Below, one piece after another: positions 1 through 5,537 of a stretch of 13,945 nt of DNA. The notes beneath the pieces are model-generated. The model did no database searches. It was not told the DNA's origin and saw only the letters and a program-made list of their open reading frames with translations. Source of the DNA: Candidatus Uhrbacteria bacterium RIFOXYB12_FULL_58_10 (GTDB lineage: Bacteria > Patescibacteriota > Patescibacteriia > UBA9934 > GWF2-40-263); NCBI GenBank assembly GCA_943357275.1, contig CALRGL010000020.1, positions 1 through 13,945 of the forward strand, read 5' to 3'. The translations under genes and the position numbers were made by a program. Each line of letters opens with the position of its first letter. Position 1 is the stretch's first letter.

Positions 1-34
1 GTCGTGTCTTTTTCCCTTGTTGTTGCTGTTGCAT
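1..34 (-). CDS. rpsR: 30S ribosomal protein S18, 5' end only (partial)
   Basis: Only the first eleven codons are in the window. On the minus strand, six bases after the ssb stop, an ATG opens a frame reading MQQQQQGKKTR, a Gln- then Lys/Arg-rich start compatible with the basic N-terminus of S18. The main support is position: rpsF-ssb-rpsR is one of the most conserved small operons in bacteria and this start lies exactly where rpsR should be. S18 binds S6 on the 30S platform. No Shine-Dalgarno is visible before the ATG, so translation may be coupled to termination of ssb. The identity rests on synteny plus eleven residues. Confidence 0.7.
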   Translation of the reverse strand, partial: MQQQQQGKKTR

Positions 35-40
35 AGAGGT

Positions 41-514
41 TTAAAATGGAATGTCTTCTACTCGGATTTCATCATCTGGACTCGCGGACGGTTCATCGTA
101 ACGAACAGGCGCTTGAGGTGGAACAAATCCGCGTGCGGGAGCTTGAAATGGCGTTGCGCCACCTGCGGCACCTGCACCACCACCGGCTCGATCCAAGATA
201 ATCATGTTATCGGCAACGATTTCTGTTCGATAGCGTTTTACACCATCTTGACCATCCCAATCTCGTGTTTGTAAGCGTCCTTCAATGTAGACTTTTTTAC
301 CCTTGGTAAGATATTGTCCACAAATTTCAGCGAGCTTTCCCCAAGCAACAATGTTGTGAAACTCAGAAGCTTCTTGCTTCTGACCGTCACCACCTGTCCA
401 TTGTCGATTGGTTGCAACCGAGAACGAACAGACATTTTGTCCCGAAGAAATCTGCTTCAGTTCTGGTTCACGAGTGAGATTGCCAATGATCGTCGCACGA
501 TTGAGAGAATACAT
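41..514 (-). CDS. ssb: Single-stranded DNA-binding protein SSB
   Basis: The 157-residue product begins MYSLNRATIIGNLTREPELK, the standard start of bacterial SSB. An OB-fold fills about residues 1-105 (with FHNIVAWGKLAEICGQYLTKG and YIEGRLQTRDW), followed by a Gly/Ala/Pro-rich linker and the acidic tip DDEIRVEDIPF, which recruits partner proteins in the family. It coats single-stranded DNA in replication and repair. The frame extends 11 codons upstream to an ATG at 547, but the family start is the ATG at 514. That ATG has AAAGGT directly against it with no spacer, so no normal Shine-Dalgarno supports it. The gene lies between rpsF (67 bases upstream) and rpsR (6 bases downstream) in one operon. 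Confidence 0.95.
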   Translation of the reverse strand: MYSLNRATIIGNLTREPELKQISSGQNVCSFSVATNRQWTGGDGQKQEASEFHNIVAWGKLAEICGQYLTKGKKVYIEGRLQTRDWDGQDGVKRYRTEIVADNMIILDRAGGGAGAAGGATPFQAPARGFVPPQAPVRYDEPSASPDDEIRVEDIPF

Positions 515-581
515 ACCTTTAAACTGTTTTAAATTGGCGTATCTCATCCAATTTAAAAGCAGTTTATTACTTTTTTAGTTA

Positions 582-1103
582 TTACGTGACTTCTACATCC
601 AAGATTTCGTCGATCTTTTTGTCGAGATCTTCCATGGACATGGAAGCCTCCTCTGTGGAAGTTGCTGATGGAGCTGTTTCGATTTCTTCGATAGCAGCTG
701 GAGCAGATGTTCCATCCGGTCGCTTTGTCATTGGTTTCACATCGCGCTTTTGTGCACGAGCTTCATCAGACAACGGAGCAACATAAGAAGAAATTTCGAA
801 TGTTCGTTCAAGAGCGCCTGGGGCACGCTTCAAGATAGTGTGTCGAAGCACTTCGTCGTGAAGGGTCAGTTCGCGATCGAGTCCTTTGATTGCAGAAGGT
901 TCTGCATCAAAGTAAGCAAGCACGTAAGTTCCATGCGCTACCTTTTTAATTGGGTAGGCAAGGCGAATCTTTCCAAGATTCATTTCTGAAACAAGTTTCC
1001 CTCCGTACTTTTCGATGAATCCAACAATGTTCTTTTGAACACCTGGGACTTCATCATCTGTAAATTGTGCAGGCACAATGTACAACAGTTCGTATTCGTT
1101 CAT
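582..1103 (-). CDS. rpsF: 30S ribosomal protein S6
   Basis: The first ~100 residues form the S6 ferredoxin-like fold: MNEYELLYIVPAQ opening, the GGKLVSEMNLGKIRLAYPIKK stretch, HGTYVLAYFDAEP, and LRHTILKR near the end of the core. S6 pairs with S18 on the 30S platform. At 173 residues it is longer than the usual 95-135. The extra ~70 residues are a low-complexity Ala/Thr/Glu/Ser-rich acidic tail ending in SMEDLDKKIDEILDVEVT, which could form a short amphipathic helix; such tails are familiar in Patescibacteria S6. AGGA lies nine bases before the ATG on the minus strand. It is the first gene of the rpsF-ssb-rpsR operon and has its own promoter and leader upstream. Confidence 0.95.
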   Translation of the reverse strand: MNEYELLYIVPAQFTDDEVPGVQKNIVGFIEKYGGKLVSEMNLGKIRLAYPIKKVAHGTYVLAYFDAEPSAIKGLDRELTLHDEVLRHTILKRAPGALERTFEISSYVAPLSDEARAQKRDVKPMTKRPDGTSAPAAIEEIETAPSATSTEEASMSMEDLDKKIDEILDVEVT

Positions 1104-1166
1104 AGTTACTGGTCCTATTTTTCAAGGACAACCCGTTTAAGGGGTTACGGACAATAATGATTTAGT
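1104..1166 (-). promoter_or_regulatory. Structured leader of rpsF with SD-sequestering hairpin
   Basis: The predicted 5' UTR of rpsF is about 63 bases. On the minus strand it holds a CCG (1148-1150), then a hairpin AACCC/GGGTT (1142-1146 with 1130-1134), then a second hairpin GTCCT/AGGAC (1125-1129 with 1112-1116). The second hairpin buries the AGGA ribosome-binding site. Many bacteria regulate this operon by binding the S6:S18 complex to a leader hairpin with an exposed CCG. The CCG next to the first stem is suggestive of that, but I cannot show that it matches the known motif. Confidence 0.4.
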
Positions 1167-1172
1167 GGGCTT

Positions 1173-1201
1173 ACTCTAGCGATTTTCCTAGAATTGGTCA
1201 A
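1173..1201 (-). promoter_or_regulatory. Sigma70-like promoter of rpsF-ssb-rpsR
   Basis: On the minus strand, TTGACC (1196-1201) and TAGAGT (1173-1178) are separated by exactly 17 bases. The predicted start is near 1166. The -35 box overlaps a weaker plus-strand TTGGTC, so the two divergent promoters would compete. Confidence 0.6.
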
Positions 1202-1243
1202 GAAATCAAGAAATTGGATTATTTTTCAAAGAATCGGCATACT
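1194..1243 (+). promoter_or_regulatory. Candidate promoter(s) of the Trm11-like methyltransferase
   Basis: Two weak options exist on the plus strand. The first is TTGGTC (1194-1199), 17 bases, GATTAT (1217-1222). The second is TTGGAT (1214-1219), 18 bases, CATACT (1238-1243). The second would start the transcript near 1250, three bases before the ATG at 1253, giving a leaderless mRNA. This fits the absence of any Shine-Dalgarno in front of that ATG. Confidence 0.35.
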
Positions 1244-1252
1244 GGGCTTACT

Positions 1253-2449
1253 ATGATGTTTTTCATCCTTGGTTCTCATCCTGAACTTTCTAAAGCTGAA
1301 ATTGAATCGGTTTTGGGACATTCCTGCAATCCTCCACAAAAGGATGTTCTTTTTGTAGATGATCCAGCCCTTAATCTCTCGAGTCTTCAACAACAGTTAG
1401 CAGGTACGATTAAGGTTGGTCATATCATTGGCGAGGCGGATTCGTATATCGAAAAAAATGCTGCGGAACTGATTGCGACCCTTGCTTCTGGTGCCGCAGG
1501 CAAAAATAAAATTAGTTTTGGAATCAGTATTTACGATATTGGTGCTGAAAAGAAAACACAAAGCATTGCTCATTCACGTGATGAACTTGGAAAGGAAGTC
1601 AAAAAGATTTTGAAAGAAACAGGACGACCTGTGCGGTACGTGAGTTCAAAAGATGCTGATCTGTCGTCGGTGATCGTAGAAGAAAATGAGTTACTTGCCT
1701 CTGGCGGTGAGTATTGTTTGTTTATCGACAAAGACAAAATCTACATTGGGCAAACCGAAGGTGTGCAAGATTTTAAGGCCTGGAGTACACGCGATTTTGG
1801 ACGACCAGCGCGGGACAGCAAGTCTGGCATGCTCCCACCAAAACTCGCTCGCATGATGATCAATTTGTCAGGCGTACAAACCAATCAAACCTTGCTTGAT
1901 CCATTTTGTGGATCAGGAACCGTTCTCATGGAAGCAGACCTGCTTGGCATCGAACACATCATCGGATCCGATATTTCCGCAAAAGCCATTTCAGACACAA
2001 AGAAAAATTTCCAGTGGCTCGAACAGTTTTACGACGTGAACAAAACAATCGTTGAGAATTTATTTGTGAGCGATGCAGCTCTTCTCGATTCGATCCTCCC
2101 CCTTACCAAGGGGGAGTTAGAGGGGGTTCGCCTCGTTGAAGCGATCGTCGCCGAAACCTACCTTGGAGCACCGCGCACAAAACCAGCAACAGAAAAGGAA
2201 TTACAAAAAACGACCCAAGATCTTTTTCAAATCTATGAGTCGTGTTTTCAAACACTTCGAAAATTGATTACCAAAGATGGTACGGCTGTCATCGCCTTCC
2301 CTGCCTTTGTCATGACAGACGGATCTGTTCACCACCTTGATCTGAATTCGTTTTTGAAACGAACAGGCTGGACGATCACAGACACTTTTCTTTACAAACG
2401 TGATAATCAGTTTGTTGGTCGCGACATTGTTCGCATGCGTCCTTCCTAA
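1253..2449 (+). CDS. Trm11/TRM-G10-like THUMP-domain RNA methyltransferase
   Basis: The 398-residue product begins MMFFILGSHPELSKAEIES, typical of the N-terminal domain of archaeal TRM-G10/Trm11-type tRNA guanine-N2 methyltransferases, followed by a THUMP-like region. The SAM-binding motif is DPFCGSGTVLMEADLLG (from residue 216) with an acidic GSDIS strand end. Catalytic motif IV, usually D/N-P-P-Y, appears instead as ETYLGAP (residues 301-307). This departs from the classical motif, so the exact reaction is uncertain; methylation of tRNA is the best guess. The ATG at 1253 (or 1256) is preferred over a TTG at 1214 because homology starts there. Residues 282-293 (LPLTKGELEGVR) are encoded by a palindromic repeat element. 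It is the only plus-strand gene and converges on ychF. Confidence 0.8.
   Translation: MMFFILGSHPELSKAEIESVLGHSCNPPQKDVLFVDDPALNLSSLQQQLAGTIKVGHIIGEADSYIEKNAAELIATLASGAAGKNKISFGISIYDIGAEKKTQSIAHSRDELGKEVKKILKETGRPVRYVSSKDADLSSVIVEENELLASGGEYCLFIDKDKIYIGQTEGVQDFKAWSTRDFGRPARDSKSGMLPPKLARMMINLSGVQTNQTLLDPFCGSGTVLMEADLLGIEHIIGSDISAKAISDTKKNFQWLEQFYDVNKTIVENLFVSDAALLDSILPLTKGELEGVRLVEAIVAETYLGAPRTKPATEKELQKTTQDLFQIYESCFQTLRKLITKDGTAVIAFPAFVMTDGSVHHLDLNSFLKRTGWTITDTFLYKRDNQFVGRDIVRMRPS
2097..2128 (+). repeat. C/G-rich palindromic element inside a coding sequence
   Basis: TCCCCCTT (2097-2104) and AAGGGGGA (2108-2115) form a perfect 8-base inverted repeat with an ACC loop, followed by GTTAGAGGGGGTT. 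The whole resembles the dispersed palindromic repeats of the form CCCCCTTA..AAGGGGGA..TTAG.GGGG known in many bacterial genomes, recalled from general knowledge. It is in frame with the methyltransferase and adds about twelve residues, LPLTKGELEGVR, just before motif IV. No second copy is visible in this window. Confidence 0.6.
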
Positions 2450-3504
2450 ACACCGACGCGGAAATGTACGACGTCGCCATCTTGCATGACGTATTCTTTT
2501 CCTTCGACGCGGAATTTTCCGACGTCGCGTGCACCAGCTTCCCCGCCGAATTCAATGAAATCTTTGGCTGCGATGACTTCGGCTCGAATGAACGCTTTTT
2601 CAAAATCTGTATGAATAACTCCGGCTGCTTGTGGAGCTTTGGTCCCGCGCTTAATCGTCCAAGCGCGGGTTTCTTTTTCTCCAGACGTGAAATACGTAAT
2701 CAAGTTCAATGACTCATAACATTTTTTAATGAGTCGATCGAGACCGGATTGCTCAAGTCCAAGTTCATGCAAAAATTCTTTTTGCTCTTCCGGCGGCATG
2801 TCCACGAGTTCTGATTCAATTTTAACGGATAGTGAAATGGAAGGCGTGAGTGGAAATGTTTTTGTCGCAGAATCTTCTGCTACGTTGACGACATACAAAA
2901 TCGGTTTGCGTGTAAGAAGAAGTAAATCTTTAATCGTCGCTTCTTCGTCTTGTGTAAGCTCAACTGTGTTTGCAAGCTTGCCTTGTGAGACAGCTTCAAA
3001 CAATTTCTTCATCGCGCTTTCTTCATTTTCCAAATCCTTAGTCTTGCCTGCTTTCAATTTTGATTGAACGTTGTTCAGTCGACGTTCCACCGTATCAATA
3101 TCCGCCATGGCAAGTTCTGTTTCGATTGTTTCTACATCACGCACTGGATCAACCGATCCGTCGACGTGATGAACATTTGTATCATCAAACGCTCGTACCA
3201 CATGAACGATCATGTCCACGGTTCGGATGTTGGAAAGAAATTTATTTCCAAGTCCTTCTCCTTTGTGAGCGCCTTTAACCAAACCAGCAATGTCTACAAA
3301 TTCAATCGCTGTTGGAATAATTTTTGCAGCATGCGAAATATCCGCAAGCTGTTGCATACGCTCGTCTGGAACTTCAACCACACCAACGTTTGGTTCGATG
3401 GTACAAAACGGGAAATTCGCGCAGTCAACCTGCTTTTTTGTAAGTGTTTTGAAAAGCGTGGACTTCCCAACGTTAGGGAGCCCGACAATACCGACTTGTA
3501 ACAT
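2446..3504 (-). CDS. ychF: Ribosome-associated ATPase YchF/OLA1
   Basis: The 352-residue product matches the Obg-family YchF ATPase throughout (family about 363). It has the P-loop GLPNVGKST (residues 8-16), switch I around FCTIEPN (33-39), switch II DIAGLVKGAHKGEGLGN (71-87), and NVAE in place of NKxD, which explains the family's ATP preference. A helical insertion follows, then a C-terminal TGS domain with RAWTI, APQAAGVIHTDFEKAFIRAEV and a DGDVVHFRV ending. It binds ribosomes and acts in translation and stress responses. The ATG at 3504 is fixed by homology and lies only about three bases after the predicted transcript start, so the mRNA looks leaderless. Its TAG stop (2446-2448) overlaps the TAA stop of the convergent methyltransferase. 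Confidence 0.97.
   Translation of the reverse strand: MLQVGIVGLPNVGKSTLFKTLTKKQVDCANFPFCTIEPNVGVVEVPDERMQQLADISHAAKIIPTAIEFVDIAGLVKGAHKGEGLGNKFLSNIRTVDMIVHVVRAFDDTNVHHVDGSVDPVRDVETIETELAMADIDTVERRLNNVQSKLKAGKTKDLENEESAMKKLFEAVSQGKLANTVELTQDEEATIKDLLLLTRKPILYVVNVAEDSATKTFPLTPSISLSVKIESELVDMPPEEQKEFLHELGLEQSGLDRLIKKCYESLNLITYFTSGEKETRAWTIKRGTKAPQAAGVIHTDFEKAFIRAEVIAAKDFIEFGGEAGARDVGKFRVEGKEYVMQDGDVVHFRVGV
2644..2680 (+). terminator. Plus-strand terminator embedded in ychF
   Basis: CCCGCGCTT (2644-2652) and AAGCGCGGG (2661-2669) form a perfect 9-base GC-rich stem with an 8-base loop. On the plus strand TTTCTTTTTCT (2670-2680) follows directly. It would end the methyltransferase transcript about 220 bases past its stop, antisense to ychF. 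The sense strand of ychF encodes ETRAWTIKRG here, within the TGS-proximal region. Confidence 0.7.
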
Positions 3505-3513
3505 ATGTTCGCG

Positions 3514-3542
3514 AGTATAATGGGAAATTGAATATTTATCAA
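3514..3542 (-). promoter_or_regulatory. Sigma70-like promoter of ychF, leaderless spacing
   Basis: On the minus strand TTGATA (3537-3542) and TATACT (3514-3519) are 17 bases apart, close to consensus. Counting from the -10 box, the start falls near 3507, three bases before the homology-fixed ATG at 3504. There is no room for a Shine-Dalgarno. Confidence 0.75.
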
Positions 3543-3559
3543 TAATAGAGACAGGTGAT

Positions 3560-3589
3560 AAAAAACAGGATCTCGTTTAGATTCCTGTT
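3560..3589 (-). terminator. Rho-independent terminator after the 3608-4477 gene
   Basis: On the minus strand AACAGGA and TCCTGTT (3583-3589 with 3564-3570) pair, extended inward by TCT/AGA with one bulged A, followed by a T-run (3565-3560). It lies about 20 bases past the stop of the gene at 3608. Confidence 0.85.
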
Positions 3590-3607
3590 AGATTTGATCG
3601 CGTGCGA

Positions 3608-4477
3608 TCAGTCGTTTTTCGTCTTTGCGTACGTGGGAAGCTCGAAAGCCTGTTCGAGTGCCTCGGCATCACAGACAAAGCGATCGGAGGAAGAGCGAAG
3701 TTCGTCGCGATATGCACCCACGGCTTCACGCTCCTTTTCACCGATCACGCGCTTGAACTCAGAAACAATCAGAGCATCGAAATAGGGACCGAAGCATTCT
3801 TCTTGAACGGTCTGAACAGCCAATGTCATCTTACCGCCCTTAAACGTTGTCAGTGCCATCAGACCGAAACCTCCGAACTGGAAGACCTCAGGGATAGTCA
3901 TCGTTCCAGCGCGTACACCAATCTGATTCAGAAAATCCATTCCAGGCATCGACGGGTCAAGCTCATTCAATTTGACCTCGAACGTAGCCTTGTCCGCAAC
4001 GACCACCTCAACAAACCCTCGACGAGGATAAGCGGGCGGGTCGAGCTCGAGCATTCTGGTGCATGCATTCTGCAGAATCGCATAAGCATACGTCTCGAGC
4101 GTCGTCTTGTCCGGAAGCGAATTGCCGATTGCAACCAGTCGATTGACCATGTCCGTCATGGTCACAGACAACATAGTCATCAGACGCTTGACTTGATCTT
4201 CATCAAAACCATCGCTCTGAAGAATCTGCATTCCATCGGTAACACTATACCGAAGACGAAACGTACCAATGGTCGGTTCCACAACCGCGTCACTCAGAAA
4301 GTTCATCCAATTGATGGTCTGAAGCTTCTCGACGTTCGGAGTACTGGTGACCGTGTAGGTGAGATTCTTCTCACCCGCCTTGGGCGGACTGATCTTGAGC
4401 GTGAGCTCAAAACTCGCCGTCGTCGGATCGTAATACTTCGTCTTCTGATTGGGCGTCTCACCCTGCGTACCAGTCAT
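3608..4477 (-). CDS. Unrecognised protein A, tandem paralogue of protein B
   Basis: I do not recognise this 289-residue protein. The ATG at 4477 is chosen because AAGGAG lies six bases before it (4484-4489); the frame also opens at a GTG at 4495 without such a site. There is no signal peptide or membrane segment, so it is probably cytosolic. The N-terminal ~75 residues look beta-rich (SFELTLKISPP, TFRLRYSVTD). A helical middle contains PxxxxLExxAxxI (from P122), then an alternating strand region, then a charged helical C-terminus from FGPY (residue 229) with EKEREAV and EALEQAFE. The same order, spacing and several residues recur in the next gene upstream, so the two are diverged paralogues. 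It has its own promoter and terminator. The G+C content looks higher than in ychF. Function unknown. Confidence 0.8.
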   Translation of the reverse strand: MTGTQGETPNQKTKYYDPTTASFELTLKISPPKAGEKNLTYTVTSTPNVEKLQTINWMNFLSDAVVEPTIGTFRLRYSVTDGMQILQSDGFDEDQVKRLMTMLSVTMTDMVNRLVAIGNSLPDKTTLETYAYAILQNACTRMLELDPPAYPRRGFVEVVVADKATFEVKLNELDPSMPGMDFLNQIGVRAGTMTIPEVFQFGGFGLMALTTFKGGKMTLAVQTVQEECFGPYFDALIVSEFKRVIGEKEREAVGAYRDELRSSSDRFVCDAEALEQAFELPTYAKTKND

Positions 4478-4508
4478 GACTGACTCCTTGCACACTATGA
4501 AAACAACT

Positions 4509-4522
4509 CCTCAAATCTGAGG
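4509..4522 (-). promoter_or_regulatory. 5'-terminal hairpin of the protein A transcript
   Basis: CCTCA (4522-4518) pairs with TGAGG (4513-4509) around a GATT loop, starting at or one base after the predicted transcript start near 4523. A hairpin at the extreme 5' end can stabilise an mRNA; this role is inferred. Confidence 0.4.
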
Positions 4523-4529
4523 CTCGTGG

Positions 4530-4558
4530 AGAATAACTGACACTCACCGTTTCGTCAA
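4530..4558 (-). promoter_or_regulatory. Sigma70-like promoter of protein A
   Basis: On the minus strand TTGACG (4553-4558) and TATTCT (4530-4535) are separated by 17 bases. The -35 box follows directly on the T-run of the upstream terminator. Confidence 0.75.
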
Positions 4559-4559
4559 T

Positions 4560-4587
4560 AAAAAAAACGAGACCGTCTGTCTCGTTT
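4560..4587 (-). terminator. Rho-independent terminator after the 4597-5427 gene
   Basis: On the minus strand AAACGAGAC and GTCTCGTTT (4579-4587 with 4565-4573) form a perfect 9-base stem with loop AGACG, followed by a T-run to 4560. It begins about ten bases past the stop. Its core CGAGAC/GTCTCG is the same as in the pyrE terminator. Confidence 0.9.
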
Positions 4588-4596
4588 GTAAGTGAA

Positions 4597-5427
4597 TCAA
4601 AGATCCTTGTCGTCGAACTCCCACTGCTTGGCAAACGCGTTCACCTTCGCATCCGTCTGCGTTGCGCTCGCACGCATCTGCTTCCAGAACGCTCGCGCAA
4701 CATCGCGCGTCTTGACCTTGAGGAGCTTGGTGAGCTCCTGTGCAAGAGCACCGTTCACATAGTCTCCGAACACGTGCCCGTGATCCTGCAAGGACACATG
4801 CACCTCTGTCCCGTTGTTGCGGGGCGTCCAGTTGACTTTGTGCTTGGTAAGCAGAAGGGCCGTCAAACTTCCGACGGCTGCAGAGAGCATCTGCTCGAAG
4901 GGGCGCCCCTCCAAGAACGTGTCGAGGGCGTTTCGATGCGGACAGCTTGCAATCACCTTGATGTTTGCAAACGGCTTGCTCGGTTCCTCGGAAAGAAGGG
5001 TCTGAAGCATCGAGGGTCGATGCATCACCTCCACAATATCCGTGGCAACCAACTCAAGATCGGCTTGCTCAGGGAAACGCGCAAACAAATCGATCAGCTC
5101 ACCAGATCGTTTGGCCATGATCGACGCAAACGCGAGCTGGAGCATGCGCAAATACTTGTCCTGAAGTGCGGGCGGATACGAGAGGATCTTGAACCCCCCG
5201 ATTCCTCGCTGTTCAAACACATAGACTCCGGACACGCGCGGAATACCACCAACGGCAAAGAGGCTGTCGATGTTCCAAGCGTTTGCGTCCGAAGGCGGAA
5301 AGGTTTCGAAATCCATTCCGTCATTACCCTGCCCGGGATCACGAATCGTGAGACGGGCCGTGAGTACGGCTCCAAGCGGGTTGGTACGCAGATCCTGATA
5401 CGAGGGCTGACTCTCAGAAGAATCCAT
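4597..5427 (-). CDS. Unrecognised protein B, tandem paralogue of protein A
   Basis: I do not recognise this 276-residue protein. Two ATGs stand in tandem (5430 and 5427); GGAG lies five bases before the second and only two before the first, so 5427 is chosen. No signal peptide or membrane segment is seen. The N-terminus is beta-rich (VLTARLTIRDPG, VSGVYVFEQRG). A helical middle has PEQADLELVATDIV from P119, matching the PxxxxLExxAxxI of protein A at P122. The C-terminus starts at FGDY (residue 220; FGPY at 229 in A) and aligns without gaps, about 11 of 52 residues identical and many conservative. It has its own promoter, a 5' hairpin and a terminator. Composition is GC-rich: 36 of 60 bases in 4681-4740, against 25 of 60 in 2821-2880 within ychF. 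Function unknown. Confidence 0.8.
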   Translation of the reverse strand: MDSSESQPSYQDLRTNPLGAVLTARLTIRDPGQGNDGMDFETFPPSDANAWNIDSLFAVGGIPRVSGVYVFEQRGIGGFKILSYPPALQDKYLRMLQLAFASIMAKRSGELIDLFARFPEQADLELVATDIVEVMHRPSMLQTLLSEEPSKPFANIKVIASCPHRNALDTFLEGRPFEQMLSAAVGSLTALLLTKHKVNWTPRNNGTEVHVSLQDHGHVFGDYVNGALAQELTKLLKVKTRDVARAFWKQMRASATQTDAKVNAFAKQWEFDDKDL

Positions 5428-5442
5428 CATCGCTCCGTTTCA

Positions 5443-5459
5443 TCGGACGACATGTCCGA
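5443..5459 (-). promoter_or_regulatory. 5'-terminal hairpin of the protein B transcript
   Basis: TCGGAC (5459-5454) pairs with GTCCGA (5448-5443) around loop ATGTC. The predicted transcript start is at about 5459, so the hairpin would sit at the very 5' end, as it does in the protein A transcript. Confidence 0.45.
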
Positions 5460-5465
5460 GCAAAG

Positions 5466-5494
5466 AATCTACTAGATTTCTTGTATTTCGTCAA
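5466..5494 (-). promoter_or_regulatory. Sigma70-like promoter of protein B
   Basis: On the minus strand TTGACG (5489-5494) and TAGATT (5466-5471) are separated by 17 bases. The stretch ATTGACGAAA is shared with the protein A promoter. Confidence 0.75.
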
Positions 5495-5505
5495 TATCAG
5501 CAAAC

Positions 5506-5528
5506 AAAAAAACGAGACCAGTGTCTCG
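5506..5528 (-). terminator. Rho-independent terminator after pyrE
   Basis: On the minus strand CGAGAC and GTCTCG (5523-5528 with 5513-5518) pair around loop ACTG, followed by a run of seven T (5512-5506) after one further base pair. It begins about ten bases past the pyrE stop. Confidence 0.85.
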
Positions 5529-5537
5529 CAGAAGAAC

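Noticed and set aside
1214..1216. TTG start adding 13 residues to the methyltransferase
   Set aside because: Family homology begins at MFFILGSHPELS; the extension lies in the candidate promoter region and has no SD.
2346..2362. TTCGTTT/AAACGAA hairpin near the methyltransferase 3' end as a ychF terminator
   Set aside because: The stem is short and A/T-rich, and no T-run follows on the minus strand.
3602..4483. A 293-codon plus-strand open frame covering the protein A gene
   Set aside because: It lies antisense to a gene with promoter, SD, start and terminator on the minus strand. It has no SD, and its translation is a Arg/His/Leu/Ile-rich shadow.
4774..5475. A 233-codon plus-strand open frame opposite protein B
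   Set aside because: Antisense shadow in GC-rich DNA; no promoter or SD, while the minus strand has a full transcription unit.
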